A stretch of 64,000 nt of DNA from Fusibacter sp. A1 (lineage in GTDB: Bacteria; Bacillota; Clostridia; Peptostreptococcales; Acidaminobacteraceae), in contig NZ_QQWI01000003.1 in the NCBI RefSeq assembly GCF_004125825.1, positions 186,001-250,000 on the forward strand. The letters are read 5' to 3'. Numbering within the stretch: the stretch's first letter is position 1; each line of letters opens with the position of its first letter. The notes under the pieces are model-generated. The model did no database searches, was not told the DNA's origin, and was given only the letters and a program-made list of their open reading frames with translations. Shown one piece after another: positions 41,275 to 51,300 of the stretch. The position numbers and the translations under genes were made by a program.

Positions 41275-43644
41275 TTATTCCTCATCGCCTATGATTTTCA
41301 GTCCGTCCTGGTCTATTGAAGGCGAAAACGTGTTGTCCTCGAATAGGTTATTGATCAGCTCAAGCGATGATTTATTCAGTTCGAACATGACCGTATCATG
41401 CGAATCTACCTTGTTCGCCGCTAAGAACTCAACAAGGTCAAAAACCATGTTTTCCGACTTATAGGCGCTAAGTACGGTGGCACCTACATAGGAAACAAAC
41501 GAATCCTTCACCGTCAAATCTTTCACATTATCCATTGTAAAAGTCACATGATCGATGTCATAGAACTGAGATTCCGTGATCACAATATTGTCTGTATACC
41601 TCAGTTCGATTCCCCTTCCCGATGGTCCGGCGAAGATGCACTTATCAATATGAACATCGCTGGAATGTTGGATACCCATCAGCGGCGTTTGGGCGCCTGT
41701 GTTTGCTCGAGTGATTCTTAACTGCTTGAGTATGATGTTTTTTGAACTGTCGAATTTAATCACTGTGCCTTCCACATTCGAAAGCAAGTGGACAAAGAGT
41801 CCTGCGTTTTCAGATTGAAGCGTCAAGTTTTCGACGTGATGGATCACAAGCTGTCCAAAATCATACCGTACATTCGGCGTTGTGATTTCTGTGTTCAAAT
41901 CATAGATGCCGGGCTTCAGATAGATGATGCGATTGGAGCCGATTGCTTTAAGCAGTTCCTCTCCGCTGCTGACAACAATCTTCTCGACTTCTTCCGGTTG
42001 CTGGATTACCTCATTAGATGACGAATCAACCGCCTGGTTCTTTATCAGTAGTCTAAACTGTGCCAACTGCTTGATCGCATGTTCATTATAACCGCTGTCA
42101 AAGGCTACCGATCTTGGTTGAATGCCTAGGCTCATCACCCTTTTCTCATAAGCCTTCGTCCATATCCATGCATCGGATTTCAACTGGGCATAGATCCCGA
42201 CGACATCGTTGAAAAGTTCTGTTCCAAGATGGTTTTGCAGGCAATATTCATAGGAGTCCTTTATCCCTTCCTGAAGGAGTCCATTATTGAATTTTCTTTG
42301 TGAAATCTCCTCTGTGACGGGGGCCAAATACATTGTGCGGCTGGCTGACAACTGCTGCTGCATTTCCTTGATGAGAGGATAATCAGGATAGGTAAGCACA
42401 AAGCGCTCCAGTTCGACGATGTGGTCTGCAAGATCGTTCCAATTCAGCACATGTCGGTCCCCGGGTATCTTGCCGGCGTGTTTGTACTGCCATTCTTTAA
42501 GTAGTATGAATAGCTGATTGGCACTGTCAGAACCTGCGATGGCATTTGATAGGAACTCTGGCTGAGCCTGCAGCGTGGTGAACTCCTGTCCATAATCGAT
42601 CCCTATGCCGTTTTCTACAAACACCTGCCCTATCGCCCTCAGCTCGGGTTCTAAAATGTCATTTGATTCTTTCACTTTGAAAAAACCCTTCGCTTCGTCG
42701 TAATAAAAAAGTTGTGCCAGTCTGTCAAAGCCAAGTGCGGTTTCAAAATCCGACTTGTTGAGCGCGATGACTTCTTCATAGTAGCTGATGAACAGGCTTA
42801 GTATCTTCGTATCTTCCTTAGCGGATAACATCATCTCATTTGCCATATCCGCCGCAAGCGCGATAGTCCTCAGATCCTTCTTATCCTGTTCATCCAGCGT
42901 CTGATCATATAAAATGTGCAGAGACTCCTCTGGAACTCGGTTGATATCGTCTTGAAAGTTGATAAAAGTAGTCGTATAGACTCTAGGATCCTCTTTGTAG
43001 AAAGAAGATACCAGCTCTGATGGCATCACATATCGGCTTACGAATGATTTTGGCGGCAAATTGTGACTTACTAGAAAGTCGATGGTTCGAGATTTACCTT
43101 GTATGACTACTTTGGATTTTATGATACCCATGTTCTTCTTTATCGTATACGTCCATATCGCATCGACAGTGGTGCCTTTCACGGTGACGACCAGCTGATC
43201 GTCCGAATGCGAATCAATTGTCGCTACACCGTTGGTCCACCCGATTTCAGGAAGCCATAATGGCGTCTGCCAAGTTTCCTTTTCTTTAAGGGGAGTTCTG
43301 AGTAGGATGATTTCACGTTCATCGATAGACTCATATAAGAAGTCCTTTGCAAGTTGCAGTTTTCTGTAGTGACCTCCATCGATCCGCATATCGATACCCG
43401 TGATTCCCTCTCCTTCGTACCAGAACGTCTGCACATCCTGATCCGGACTCTGTTCGATTTTAAGAAGCGTCTCATAAGCTCTTGCATTTGTCGGCACGAC
43501 AAAGTAGTTGGTATATCCAACGTGATCAGGCAGCCATTCCCTTAACACATCCGTTTCAGCTTCGAGCGTGCTATATGAATTTTTTACCTGACATCCTGTA
43601 AGCAGTATGACAAGTACAAGTATAATTGCCAGTTTAAATTTCAA
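41275..43644 (-). CDS. Lipoprotein with C-terminal parallel beta-helix
   Basis: The 789-residue product starts with TTG at 43644 behind GGAGGTGGTG. This start gives a clean lipoprotein signal peptide ending LLTGC. Residues 560-789 hold repeating short strands with V/I-x-D/N patterns (LTLQSEN, IILKQLRITR, VHIDKCIF, IVITESQF, LTVKDSF), a right-handed parallel beta-helix of the pectate-lyase-like type. The first 540 residues are helical and unfamiliar. A carbohydrate-binding or carbohydrate-cleaving role is possible, but no catalytic motif is visible. Confidence 0.72.
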   Translation of the reverse strand: MKFKLAIILVLVILLTGCQVKNSYSTLEAETDVLREWLPDHVGYTNYFVVPTNARAYETLLKIEQSPDQDVQTFWYEGEGITGIDMRIDGGHYRKLQLAKDFLYESIDEREIILLRTPLKEKETWQTPLWLPEIGWTNGVATIDSHSDDQLVVTVKGTTVDAIWTYTIKKNMGIIKSKVVIQGKSRTIDFLVSHNLPPKSFVSRYVMPSELVSSFYKEDPRVYTTTFINFQDDINRVPEESLHILYDQTLDEQDKKDLRTIALAADMANEMMLSAKEDTKILSLFISYYEEVIALNKSDFETALGFDRLAQLFYYDEAKGFFKVKESNDILEPELRAIGQVFVENGIGIDYGQEFTTLQAQPEFLSNAIAGSDSANQLFILLKEWQYKHAGKIPGDRHVLNWNDLADHIVELERFVLTYPDYPLIKEMQQQLSASRTMYLAPVTEEISQRKFNNGLLQEGIKDSYEYCLQNHLGTELFNDVVGIYAQLKSDAWIWTKAYEKRVMSLGIQPRSVAFDSGYNEHAIKQLAQFRLLIKNQAVDSSSNEVIQQPEEVEKIVVSSGEELLKAIGSNRIIYLKPGIYDLNTEITTPNVRYDFGQLVIHHVENLTLQSENAGLFVHLLSNVEGTVIKFDSSKNIILKQLRITRANTGAQTPLMGIQHSSDVHIDKCIFAGPSGRGIELRYTDNIVITESQFYDIDHVTFTMDNVKDLTVKDSFVSYVGATVLSAYKSENMVFDLVEFLAANKVDSHDTVMFELNKSSLELINNLFEDNTFSPSIDQDGLKIIGDEE

Positions 43645-43670
43645 ATGCACCACCTCCACCTCTCATGTTA

Positions 43671-43705
43671 ACAAAAAACGCCCCGACTGTCATCGGGGCG
43701 TTTCA
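43671..43705 (-). terminator. Terminator of oppF
   Basis: AACGCCCCGA and TCGGGGCGTT form a 10-bp stem with a six-base loop. On the minus strand TTTTTT follows, closing the opp operon. Confidence 0.9.
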
Positions 43706-43711
43706 CTTTAA

Positions 43712-44674
43712 TTAAACTAATGTTTCCATACCTTTATCAAGCAGGTATTTCTTCATTTCAGCTACTTCTGAAGGAGATGCCAACACGTAGTGTTTTTCAC
43801 GGATCTCAACCCATTCAGGTTTTTCAACATCGTAGTTGTGCATTGCGCGGTCGTATCCAAAACGCTTTCTAGTTCTCTCGTATCTTGGGTCCGGTAACGG
43901 AATCGCAGATAGTAGGGATTTAGTGTATGCGTGTAGTGGATTCTCATAAAGCTCGTCAGAAGACGCAAGCTCTACGATCTTACCCTTGTTCATAACGCCG
44001 ACTCTGTCCGAAATGTATTTAACCATCGAAAGGTCATGTGCGATAAAGAGGTAAGTTAAGTTACGACCTTTTTTTAGGTTGTTCATCAGGTTGACTACCT
44101 GTGCCTGAATCGAAACGTCCAGTGCAGAGATCGGTTCATCCGCAATGATCAGTTTTGGCTCGATGGCAAGCGCTCTTGCGATACCGATACGCTGTCTTTG
44201 TCCGCCTGAGAACTCATGCGGGTAACGGTTGGCATGCTCTCTGTTAAGACCAACAGTCTCAAGCAGGTCATACACGCGTTCCATTCTATCTTTTTCAGTA
44301 GGTGACATCTTGTGAACGTCAAGACCTTCAGCGATGATGTCCGCAACCGTCATACGAGGGTTAAGAGACGCCTGAGGATCCTGGAAGATCATCTGCATGT
44401 CTTTGCAAAGTTCTTTTTTCTCAACTTTAGACATTTTGCCGCTGATCAGTTTTCCGTTAAACCAAACTTCACCGCTTGTTGCTTCATATAGTCTGATGAT
44501 TGTACGACCTGTTGTCGATTTACCAGAACCCGACTCACCAACAAGACCGAAAGTCTCACCTTCGTAAATATCGAAAGTTACGTTGTCTACCGCTTTTACA
44601 AGCGCGTGACGACCTAATTTAAAGTGTTTGTTCAGGTTTTTAAGCTCAACTAGTTTTTTTCTGTTATCTACCAT
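43712..44674 (-). CDS. oppF: Oligopeptide ABC transporter ATPase OppF
   Basis: The 320-residue ATPase energizes peptide uptake together with OppD. It has Walker A GESGSGKSTTGRT near residue 40, signature FSGGQRQRIGIARAL, Walker B LIIADEPISALD, and the C-terminal oligopeptide-family extension. The ATG at 44674 overlaps the oppD stop (TAATG). A GGGG run lies 10 bases upstream. Confidence 0.93.
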   Translation of the reverse strand: MVDNRKKLVELKNLNKHFKLGRHALVKAVDNVTFDIYEGETFGLVGESGSGKSTTGRTIIRLYEATSGEVWFNGKLISGKMSKVEKKELCKDMQMIFQDPQASLNPRMTVADIIAEGLDVHKMSPTEKDRMERVYDLLETVGLNREHANRYPHEFSGGQRQRIGIARALAIEPKLIIADEPISALDVSIQAQVVNLMNNLKKGRNLTYLFIAHDLSMVKYISDRVGVMNKGKIVELASSDELYENPLHAYTKSLLSAIPLPDPRYERTRKRFGYDRAMHNYDVEKPEWVEIREKHYVLASPSEVAEMKKYLLDKGMETLV

Positions 44675-45708
44675 TAGAATCCAGCCCCTTCCCATAACTT
44701 TCTAATTGCTGAAGGCGGTGTCACTTTAGGTGCATCTGGATGCAATAACCAAGTAGCCGCATAGTGCGTATCAGAAATTTTGAACAGTGGTGGTTGCTCT
44801 TCAAAGTCGATTTGCATTGCAAATTCAGAACGGATTGAGAAAGCATCACCGACTGGTGGCGACATCATATCCGGTGGCGAACCAGGGATAGAGTAAAGCT
44901 CGTCGTCATCCGAATCAAGAGCCGGCATCGAACCCAACAGACCCCATGTATATGGATGTTGTGGTTTGTAGAAGATCTCATCTGAAGTACCGACTTCTAC
45001 AAGTTTACCAGCGTACATAACGATTACACGGTCTGCAACGTTTGCTACAACACCAAGGTCATGTGTGATAAAGATTACAGAGACACCCGTTTTTTCTTGA
45101 AGCTCATTGATCAGCTCAAGAATCTGCGCCTGAATTGTAACGTCAAGTGCCGTTGTAGGCTCGTCACAAATCAGAATTTTTGGGTTACAAGCAAGCGCGA
45201 TCGCGATTACGATACGCTGTCTCATACCACCCGAAAATTGGTGAGGATACTGCTTGTATCTGTCAGGAGCATCAGAGATACCAACAAGTTCGATCAGTTC
45301 GATCGCCTTTTGTTTTGCTTCTGCCTTCGACATGCCTTGGTGCTTGATCATGCCTTCAGCGATTTGTCTACCTATTGTCATTACAGGGTTTAATGATGTC
45401 ATTGGATCTTGGAAGATCATCGCGATCTTCTTACCGCGCATCGCCTGTAAGTCTCTTTCGTTCATTTTTGTTACGTCTTCGCCTTCAAAGATGATTGAAC
45501 CCGAGCTGTAAAAACCGTTACCTGCAACGATACCCATGATCGCTTTTGTTGTAACCGACTTACCAGATCCTGACTCACCTACGATTGCAAGTGTCTCACC
45601 TTGATAAAGTTCAAAATCAACGCCTCTTACTGCTTTAACAGTTCCACCATGCGTGTGGAAAGAGACACCAAGATCTTTGACTTCAAGTACTACATTGTTA
45701 TTAGTCAT
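44674..45708 (-). CDS. oppD: Oligopeptide ABC transporter ATPase OppD
   Basis: The 344-residue ATPase is the partner of OppF. It has Walker A GESGSGKSVTTKA, signature FSGGMRQRI and Walker B ILICDEPTTALD. The C-terminal oligopeptide-transporter extension contains PGSPPDM but none of the cysteines of the Fe-S cluster seen in some DppD proteins. The start follows GGAGGAGATTAGAT, 14 bases after oppC. Confidence 0.94.
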   Translation of the reverse strand: MTNNNVVLEVKDLGVSFHTHGGTVKAVRGVDFELYQGETLAIVGESGSGKSVTTKAIMGIVAGNGFYSSGSIIFEGEDVTKMNERDLQAMRGKKIAMIFQDPMTSLNPVMTIGRQIAEGMIKHQGMSKAEAKQKAIELIELVGISDAPDRYKQYPHQFSGGMRQRIVIAIALACNPKILICDEPTTALDVTIQAQILELINELQEKTGVSVIFITHDLGVVANVADRVIVMYAGKLVEVGTSDEIFYKPQHPYTWGLLGSMPALDSDDDELYSIPGSPPDMMSPPVGDAFSIRSEFAMQIDFEEQPPLFKISDTHYAATWLLHPDAPKVTPPSAIRKLWEGAGF

Positions 45709-45722
45709 ATCTAATCTCCTCC

Positions 45723-46853
45723 CTAGTTATTACGCATTCTTGGGTCAAGTGCGTCACGAAGCCCATTTGCGAATATGTTGATTGAAAGCATCAGTACAGA
45801 TAGAACCGTTGATGGAATGAATACCATCGATGGTTGGAATCGTAAGAACGCTCTAGAGTCATTTACTACAGAACCAAGCGATGCATTCGGTGCTGGAATA
45901 CCAAGACCGATGAACGATAGGAAGGCTTCTGCAAAGATCGCACCAGGAATCGAGAAAGTGATCATGATGATGATCTGTCCGATTACGTTTGGAATCAAGT
46001 GACGTCTGATCAGATCAGCGTTTGATGTACCAAGCGTTCTGGCTGCCATAACAAATTCTTGTCCTCTGATTTTAAGGAACTGCGCACGTACAACACGCGC
46101 CATACCGATCCATCCACCAAAGGCGATCGCCAGCGACATCGAGAACAGGCCGGAACCCAAGATCATGATGAAGATGATGACGATAACAAGCCACGGAATA
46201 CCACCGATGATTTCTGTGATACGCATCATGACCATATCGATACGTCCACCGTAGAAACCTGCGATTGAACCGTATGTCACACCGATCATAAAGTCGATGA
46301 TTGCCGCTAGGACACCAACATAAAGGGATACGCGAGTACCTCTCCAGATACGAGTCCACATGTCACGGGCAAGGTCATCCGTACCGAACCAGAAGTATTC
46401 GTCTTCGATACCGTTTTTGATATAAGAGAACTCTTTGATGTTGTAACGGACAACTTGGTTGCCTGCCTCATCGATTACCGAGTATTCTTTTAATAGTTCA
46501 TATTCGCCTTCTTTATAAAGCGCTAGACGATTCTGACCCATTTCGATTTCTTTTGTACCATCTAGGAAACCGATCTTTTCAAGACCTGGTACTCTAGGTG
46601 GTAACTTTGAGTGTGCTTTAAGCGGTTGAATCTGTTGGTCATACGAGTATGGGTTCATCATCGGGCCAAAAGCAGCCATGAAAAGGATGAACAAAAGCAT
46701 GAACATTGCGATAACCGCACCTTTATTTTGGAAAAGTCTTACTCTAGCATCCTGCCAGAAAGTCAGACTTGGTCTTGAGAATTTTTCTTGCTCGCTCAGG
46801 TTAAGAGCCACCGGCTTGAACTGCTCGGGAGAGATCTTTTTAATTTCTGACAT
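45723..46853 (-). CDS. oppC: Oligopeptide ABC permease OppC
   Basis: The 376-residue permease has six spans. A long loop of roughly 100 residues after the first span is typical of OppC, and the EAA loop MAARTLGTSNADLIRRHLIP lies near residue 270. The ATG at 46853 follows GGGAGGTAACTAAG. An in-frame ATG 18 bases upstream lies inside the end of oppB and lacks a site. Confidence 0.93.
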   Translation of the reverse strand: MSEIKKISPEQFKPVALNLSEQEKFSRPSLTFWQDARVRLFQNKGAVIAMFMLLFILFMAAFGPMMNPYSYDQQIQPLKAHSKLPPRVPGLEKIGFLDGTKEIEMGQNRLALYKEGEYELLKEYSVIDEAGNQVVRYNIKEFSYIKNGIEDEYFWFGTDDLARDMWTRIWRGTRVSLYVGVLAAIIDFMIGVTYGSIAGFYGGRIDMVMMRITEIIGGIPWLVIVIIFIMILGSGLFSMSLAIAFGGWIGMARVVRAQFLKIRGQEFVMAARTLGTSNADLIRRHLIPNVIGQIIIMITFSIPGAIFAEAFLSFIGLGIPAPNASLGSVVNDSRAFLRFQPSMVFIPSTVLSVLMLSINIFANGLRDALDPRMRNN

Positions 46854-46854
46854 C

Positions 46855-47784
46855 TTAGTTACCTCCCGCAATTCTGATACGTGGGTCGATTACTCCGTAT
46901 AGAAGGTCAACCACAAGTACTACTGCGATAAATAGTCCTGAGAACAGCGTCGATACCGTAAGTACGATAAAGTAGTCGTTCAACGTGATACCTGAAACCA
47001 TCAATTGACCGACACCTGGAATACCGAAGATGTTTTCCATGATAACACCACCGTTAAGTAGTGAAAGTACCATTGGGCCGACGATAGTTACTACTGGAAT
47101 AAGTGCGTTTCTTAGTGCGTGTCTGAAGATGACTTGTGTACGAGTCAATCCTTTTGCACGTGCTAGTAAAATGTAATCCGATGCGATAACTTCTACAAGT
47201 TCTGTTCTTACAAAACGAGTAAGGGAAGAAATCGGACCAACCGCCATTGATACCGCTGGTAGTATGATGGACCAGAAGTTGCCGTCCTCATATAATACCG
47301 GGAATATCGGAAGTTTTACACCTAAGTAATACTGTAATCCCATCGCAAATACGAAACTCGGAATCGAAACACCAAGTACTGCGAGGAAAACGATAAAGTT
47401 GTCGTAGAACTTTCCACGATTAAGTGCCGCAAGAGCACCAAGGATAATACCGATAACCACACCCATCGATAAAGCCAGTGATCCGACTTTGATCGTTCTT
47501 GGCCATCTTGGAACAACCAAGTCCTTAAGCACATCTTGGTTGTCGTACATGAACGACTTTCCAAAATCACCTTTAAGCATGTTTGTCATGTACCGCCAGT
47601 ACTGCATCGGTAATGGGTCGTTAAGACCATACTTCTCGTTTAAAATTGCAACTTGTTCCGCCGTTAACTTGTCGTCTTGGAACGGAGAACCTGGTAGCAT
47701 TTGAAGTAGTAAAAATGTCACTGTGACAATCAACCACAACGATAATGCACCGTACACGATTCTTTCTAATGTGTAACGTAGCAA
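46855..47784 (-). CDS. oppB: Oligopeptide ABC permease OppB
   Basis: This 309-residue permease is the first gene of the opp operon. The TTG at 47784 follows GGAGGTGAG and gives the classic N-terminus LRYTLERIVYG. The EAA-like loop ARAKGLTRTQVIFRHALRNA lies near residue 200. The peptide-binding protein OppA is not encoded here and must lie elsewhere. Confidence 0.93.
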   Translation of the reverse strand: MLRYTLERIVYGALSLWLIVTVTFLLLQMLPGSPFQDDKLTAEQVAILNEKYGLNDPLPMQYWRYMTNMLKGDFGKSFMYDNQDVLKDLVVPRWPRTIKVGSLALSMGVVIGIILGALAALNRGKFYDNFIVFLAVLGVSIPSFVFAMGLQYYLGVKLPIFPVLYEDGNFWSIILPAVSMAVGPISSLTRFVRTELVEVIASDYILLARAKGLTRTQVIFRHALRNALIPVVTIVGPMVLSLLNGGVIMENIFGIPGVGQLMVSGITLNDYFIVLTVSTLFSGLFIAVVLVVDLLYGVIDPRIRIAGGN

Positions 47785-47832
47785 ACAACTCACCTCCATA
47801 GAATTTTGTAATGTAATTAATCCACACTCATA

Positions 47833-47903
47833 ATTATAAACTAAAGATGAACATTTTAATTTAAAATAAATTTAACATTTAGGTTATCCACAGTTGTGGA
47901 TAA
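47833..47903 (-). promoter_or_regulatory. opp promoter region with inverted pair of DnaA boxes
   Basis: TATAAT on the minus strand (47838-47833) is a likely -10 box, with no clear -35. About 50 bases further upstream, TTATCCACA (47884-47892) and TGTGGATAA (47895-47903) are two perfect DnaA boxes facing each other with a two-base gap. The rest of the gap to 48145 is AT-rich and holds no gene or other recognised element. Confidence 0.5.
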
Positions 47904-48145
47904 CTCAACACCTTACTACACAACGTTCACAGGAGTTGTCAACAGTTTAAAAATAGTCAGAAAATTGCTTGCAATGGCGTTTTTGTTAACATTTCATTCA
48001 TATTTTCGTTTTTTTTGAGCAAAATGCTTGCATAATGCCACCGAAGTGAAACGTTTTCCTGCAATTGTGGCCGTATAAACTTTCACTGATATGAATACTT
48101 GCCACTCCAGTGCGGTTCATGTAAAATGCAACTAGGAGGAAGAGT

Positions 48146-48577
48146 ATGAAAACATTTAGACAATCACTTATGATAAGCGCAGTGATGATCGGCTTATCTG
48201 CGTTGCTTTCCATTTTAAAGGCAGACTTCATAAAAGAGACACTCAATTCCATGTTCATCATTGCAGGGATTTGCGTGGTGGTATCCGGTTTTAAATTCAT
48301 GCACGAGCGCGGCGCCTTTAGGTTCATGTCGTATTCCTTTTACAAATCAGGAAGAGCTGTCGGTCTGACTGGCAGATCAAAACGATCAGAGTATGTCGAC
48401 CGAATGGAGCACGAAGCTGGTGTCGAACCACATCAACTCAACAGCAGAAGAAAAGAGAAGGAACTTGATGATTTCATCTTGAACGAGATCCCCTCATGGG
48501 GATTCACCAATGCCTTGTTCTACAGTTCCCTGCTGGTCTTGTTTTTAAGTTTCTTAGGCAGTATCGCGGTATCATAA
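48146..48577 (+). CDS. DUF3899-like membrane protein
   Basis: The 143-residue product has two N-terminal membrane spans (residues 8-25, 33-50), a charged middle and one C-terminal span (residues 122-140). This is the plan of DUF3899 proteins, which have no known function. An AGGAGGAAGAGT site precedes the ATG. It is monocistronic, ending in a large terminator. Confidence 0.65.
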   Translation: MKTFRQSLMISAVMIGLSALLSILKADFIKETLNSMFIIAGICVVVSGFKFMHERGAFRFMSYSFYKSGRAVGLTGRSKRSEYVDRMEHEAGVEPHQLNSRRKEKELDDFILNEIPSWGFTNALFYSSLLVLFLSFLGSIAVS

Positions 48578-48580
48578 ATA

Positions 48581-48626
48581 AAAGCTGTAAAAAGAAGGTT
48601 CTACCTTCTTTTTACAGCTTTTTTTA
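48581..48626. terminator. Strong bidirectional terminator
   Basis: AAAAGCTGTAAAAAGAAGG and CCTTCTTTTTACAGCTTTT form a 19-bp stem around TTCTA with T-runs on both sides, between convergent genes. Confidence 0.92.
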
Positions 48627-48633
48627 GTAGCTT

Positions 48634-51243
48634 CTAATTTCTTCTGAAAAATTTATAGGTTTCCATGATAATCAGAGGCGTTATGGCCAGACACACTGTC
48701 GCTATCACCTCTAGACTTGAAAGCCATGTCAGCTTAAATACACTTCTTGCCTGTGGTATCAGGTATACAGCCATTAGGGCGAAAAAGGACAAGAGCGTAC
48801 CTTGATTCAATCGCTTATTGCTGAATATTCCAAGCTTGAGCACCGACCCGAACCTGCTTCTGACATTGAAGCTATGGACGAGCTGTGACATGCTAAGGGT
48901 TAAGAAAGTCATCGTTCTTGCGGCTTCCACACTATCCTTCAAGCCTATTTTGAACGCCAAAAGGCTCAAGCTTCCAATCATGATTCCCTGTAGCAGGATG
49001 TCCAAAATCAGACCCTCTCCAAGTATTGAAACATCGGGATTCCTAGGCTTTCTTGTCATCAGATCGGGTTCACTGTGTTCGACTCCTAAAGCAAGAGCGG
49101 GGAAGGAATCGGTGACCAGGTTGATCCACAAGATGTGTATGGCCAAAAGAGGCATCGGCAACCCGAAGGAGATGGCGATCAGAAGCGTGAAGATTTCACC
49201 CATGTTCGATGCCAATAAGAAGTTGACGGATTTTTTTATATTGTCATAAATCGTTCGGCCTTCTTTAACGGCGCTGACGATGGTGGTAAAGTTGTCATCT
49301 GTAAGGATCAGATCGCTTGCTTCTTTCGACACGTCCGTCCCTGTGATTCCCATCGCACATCCAATATCTGCGCCTTTAAGTGCCGGAGCATCGTTTACTC
49401 CGTCCCCTGTCATCGCGACTATTTGTCCTTTTGCCTTCAGTGCTTTTACAATCCTAACCTTATGCGAGGGCGAAACCCTTGCGTAAACAGAAACCTCGTT
49501 TACAATGTCTAAAAAGTCATCCTCTGACAACGCATTCAGCTCGGTACCCGAAATCGACCTGTCTCCTTCTTTTAGAATTCCGAGTTGTGTCGCTATCGCC
49601 ACAGCGGTATCCTTGTAGTCACCGGTGATCATGACCGTTCTTATGCCGGCACGCGTCGCTGTTGCGACAGCCGACTTGACCTCTTCACGCGGGGGATCGA
49701 TCATTCCCATCAGACCGACGAAGGTCAAGTCTTTTTCGACATTCTCCACATCGACATCCTCCGGAAGTTCATCGAAGGTCTTTACAGCGAATGCCAGCAC
49801 TCTGAGAGCCCTTGCGGACATTTCAGAAATTCTGGCGGTTATCCGCTGCCTTGCTTCCTCCGTCAGCGCCTTTTTTCCATCCGGTGTCATGATCGTACTG
49901 CATTTGCTAAGCATCTGGTCCGGAGCGCCTTTAACATATGCCACAACTCCGTTTTTTTCACGATGTAGCGTGCTCATCATCTTCCTATCCGAATCAAAGG
50001 GAACCTCTGCGATTCTTATGATTTGCTCAAAACTTTTTTTAGTCAAGTCATAGGAGTTGCCAAGAGCCAAAAGTGCGGTCTCCGTCGGATCCCCTATCTG
50101 ATCGTCTTTTCCATCCCTCTCCACAACCGAAGCGTCATTGCATAGCACTCCTGTTTTAATGAGTAGCCTATCTATGTCTGTGAGTTCAATGCCACCTGAA
50201 ACCTGCTTATGTTCATCCGTATAGATTTCTGTAACGGTCATCTTATTTTGTGTCAGTGTTCCTGTCTTATCAGAACAAATCACCGATGCCGATCCAAGTG
50301 TCTCCACAGCAGGTAGTTTTCTTACAATCGCATTCGAGCTGATCATGCGGTTGACACCCATTGCCAGTACGATCGTCACAATCGCAGGTAGCCCCTCCGG
50401 AATAGCCGCAACCGCCAAGGAAATCGCGATCATCAGCATTTCAAACATGTCCCGACCTTGTAAATAACCGATGAAAAAGATAAGCGCACAAATAATCACA
50501 GCGCCTATGCCGAGCATTTTTCCCAGCTCTGCAAGTTTAACCTGAAGGGGAGTCTTTTCCTCCTCTTCCTGGTTCAAAAGATCTGCTATCTTACCGATTT
50601 CGGTGTTCATTCCAGTAGCTGTCACAAGCATGCTTCCCCGCCCTGATGTCACTCGGGAGGTCGCATAGGCCATGTTCTTTCGATCACCGATCGACAGGTC
50701 CTCATTTTGTAGTGCTTCAACCTGCTTGTTTACAGGTACGGATTCACCGGTCAGCTGGGCTTCCTCGATGCTAAGCGATGCCGCTTCGATCAGCCTTCCG
50801 TCGGCGGGAATCACATCTCCCGCGTTTAGTCTTACAAGATCACCGGGCACAAGCAGGGGCGACGGCACCTGTATGACTTGTCCGTCTCTGACCACCTCGG
50901 CGTTAGGTACCTGCATGTTCTTTAGCGCCTGCATGGACTTTTCGGCGTTGTTTTCCTGAACAAAACCAAGAACACCGTTTAGCAGAACAATGGTGAGGAT
51001 GATAAATCCGTCGGCAATTTCATGGGTGAAAAAACTGATTACTGAAGCACCAATCAGAATCCATATCATGAAGTCCTCAAATTGCCTTAGGAATCTGACT
51101 ACAACAGGAGTTGGTTTTTCCTGCTGCAGCACATTTTGGCCCATTTCAATCATCCGTTTTTGGGCTTCTTGGCCAGTCAGCCCGGATATCAGATCTGATT
51201 TCAGTTCAAGTGCGACTTCGTCCGTACGTTGGTTGTAAAACAT
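48634..51243 (-). CDS. P-type Ca2+-transporting ATPase (PacL/SERCA-like)
   Basis: The 869-residue pump has the actuator motif TGESVPV near residue 165, span 4 AAIPEGLPAIV, phosphorylation site SDKTGTLT near residue 325, and hinge MTGDGVNDAPAL. Span 6 reads NLVTDSFPA, with the Asn, Thr and Asp that bind Ca2+ in SERCA and PMR1 pumps. A cation-ATPase N-terminal domain (residues 5-70) and four C-terminal spans complete the type II layout. It expels Ca2+, or perhaps Mn2+, from the cytosol. Confidence 0.92.
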   Translation of the reverse strand: MFYNQRTDEVALELKSDLISGLTGQEAQKRMIEMGQNVLQQEKPTPVVVRFLRQFEDFMIWILIGASVISFFTHEIADGFIILTIVLLNGVLGFVQENNAEKSMQALKNMQVPNAEVVRDGQVIQVPSPLLVPGDLVRLNAGDVIPADGRLIEAASLSIEEAQLTGESVPVNKQVEALQNEDLSIGDRKNMAYATSRVTSGRGSMLVTATGMNTEIGKIADLLNQEEEEKTPLQVKLAELGKMLGIGAVIICALIFFIGYLQGRDMFEMLMIAISLAVAAIPEGLPAIVTIVLAMGVNRMISSNAIVRKLPAVETLGSASVICSDKTGTLTQNKMTVTEIYTDEHKQVSGGIELTDIDRLLIKTGVLCNDASVVERDGKDDQIGDPTETALLALGNSYDLTKKSFEQIIRIAEVPFDSDRKMMSTLHREKNGVVAYVKGAPDQMLSKCSTIMTPDGKKALTEEARQRITARISEMSARALRVLAFAVKTFDELPEDVDVENVEKDLTFVGLMGMIDPPREEVKSAVATATRAGIRTVMITGDYKDTAVAIATQLGILKEGDRSISGTELNALSEDDFLDIVNEVSVYARVSPSHKVRIVKALKAKGQIVAMTGDGVNDAPALKGADIGCAMGITGTDVSKEASDLILTDDNFTTIVSAVKEGRTIYDNIKKSVNFLLASNMGEIFTLLIAISFGLPMPLLAIHILWINLVTDSFPALALGVEHSEPDLMTRKPRNPDVSILGEGLILDILLQGIMIGSLSLLAFKIGLKDSVEAARTMTFLTLSMSQLVHSFNVRSRFGSVLKLGIFSNKRLNQGTLLSFFALMAVYLIPQARSVFKLTWLSSLEVIATVCLAITPLIIMETYKFFRRN

Positions 51244-51300
51244 AAAAGCTTTCTCCTTATCACTCGTGTCCGTTTTTCTTAGTATACCACTTAAGAAGGT

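Noticed and set aside
47821..48000. Replication origin suggested by DnaA boxes and AT-rich DNA
   Set aside because: Only two boxes are present, and there is no dnaA, dnaN or plasmid rep gene nearby.
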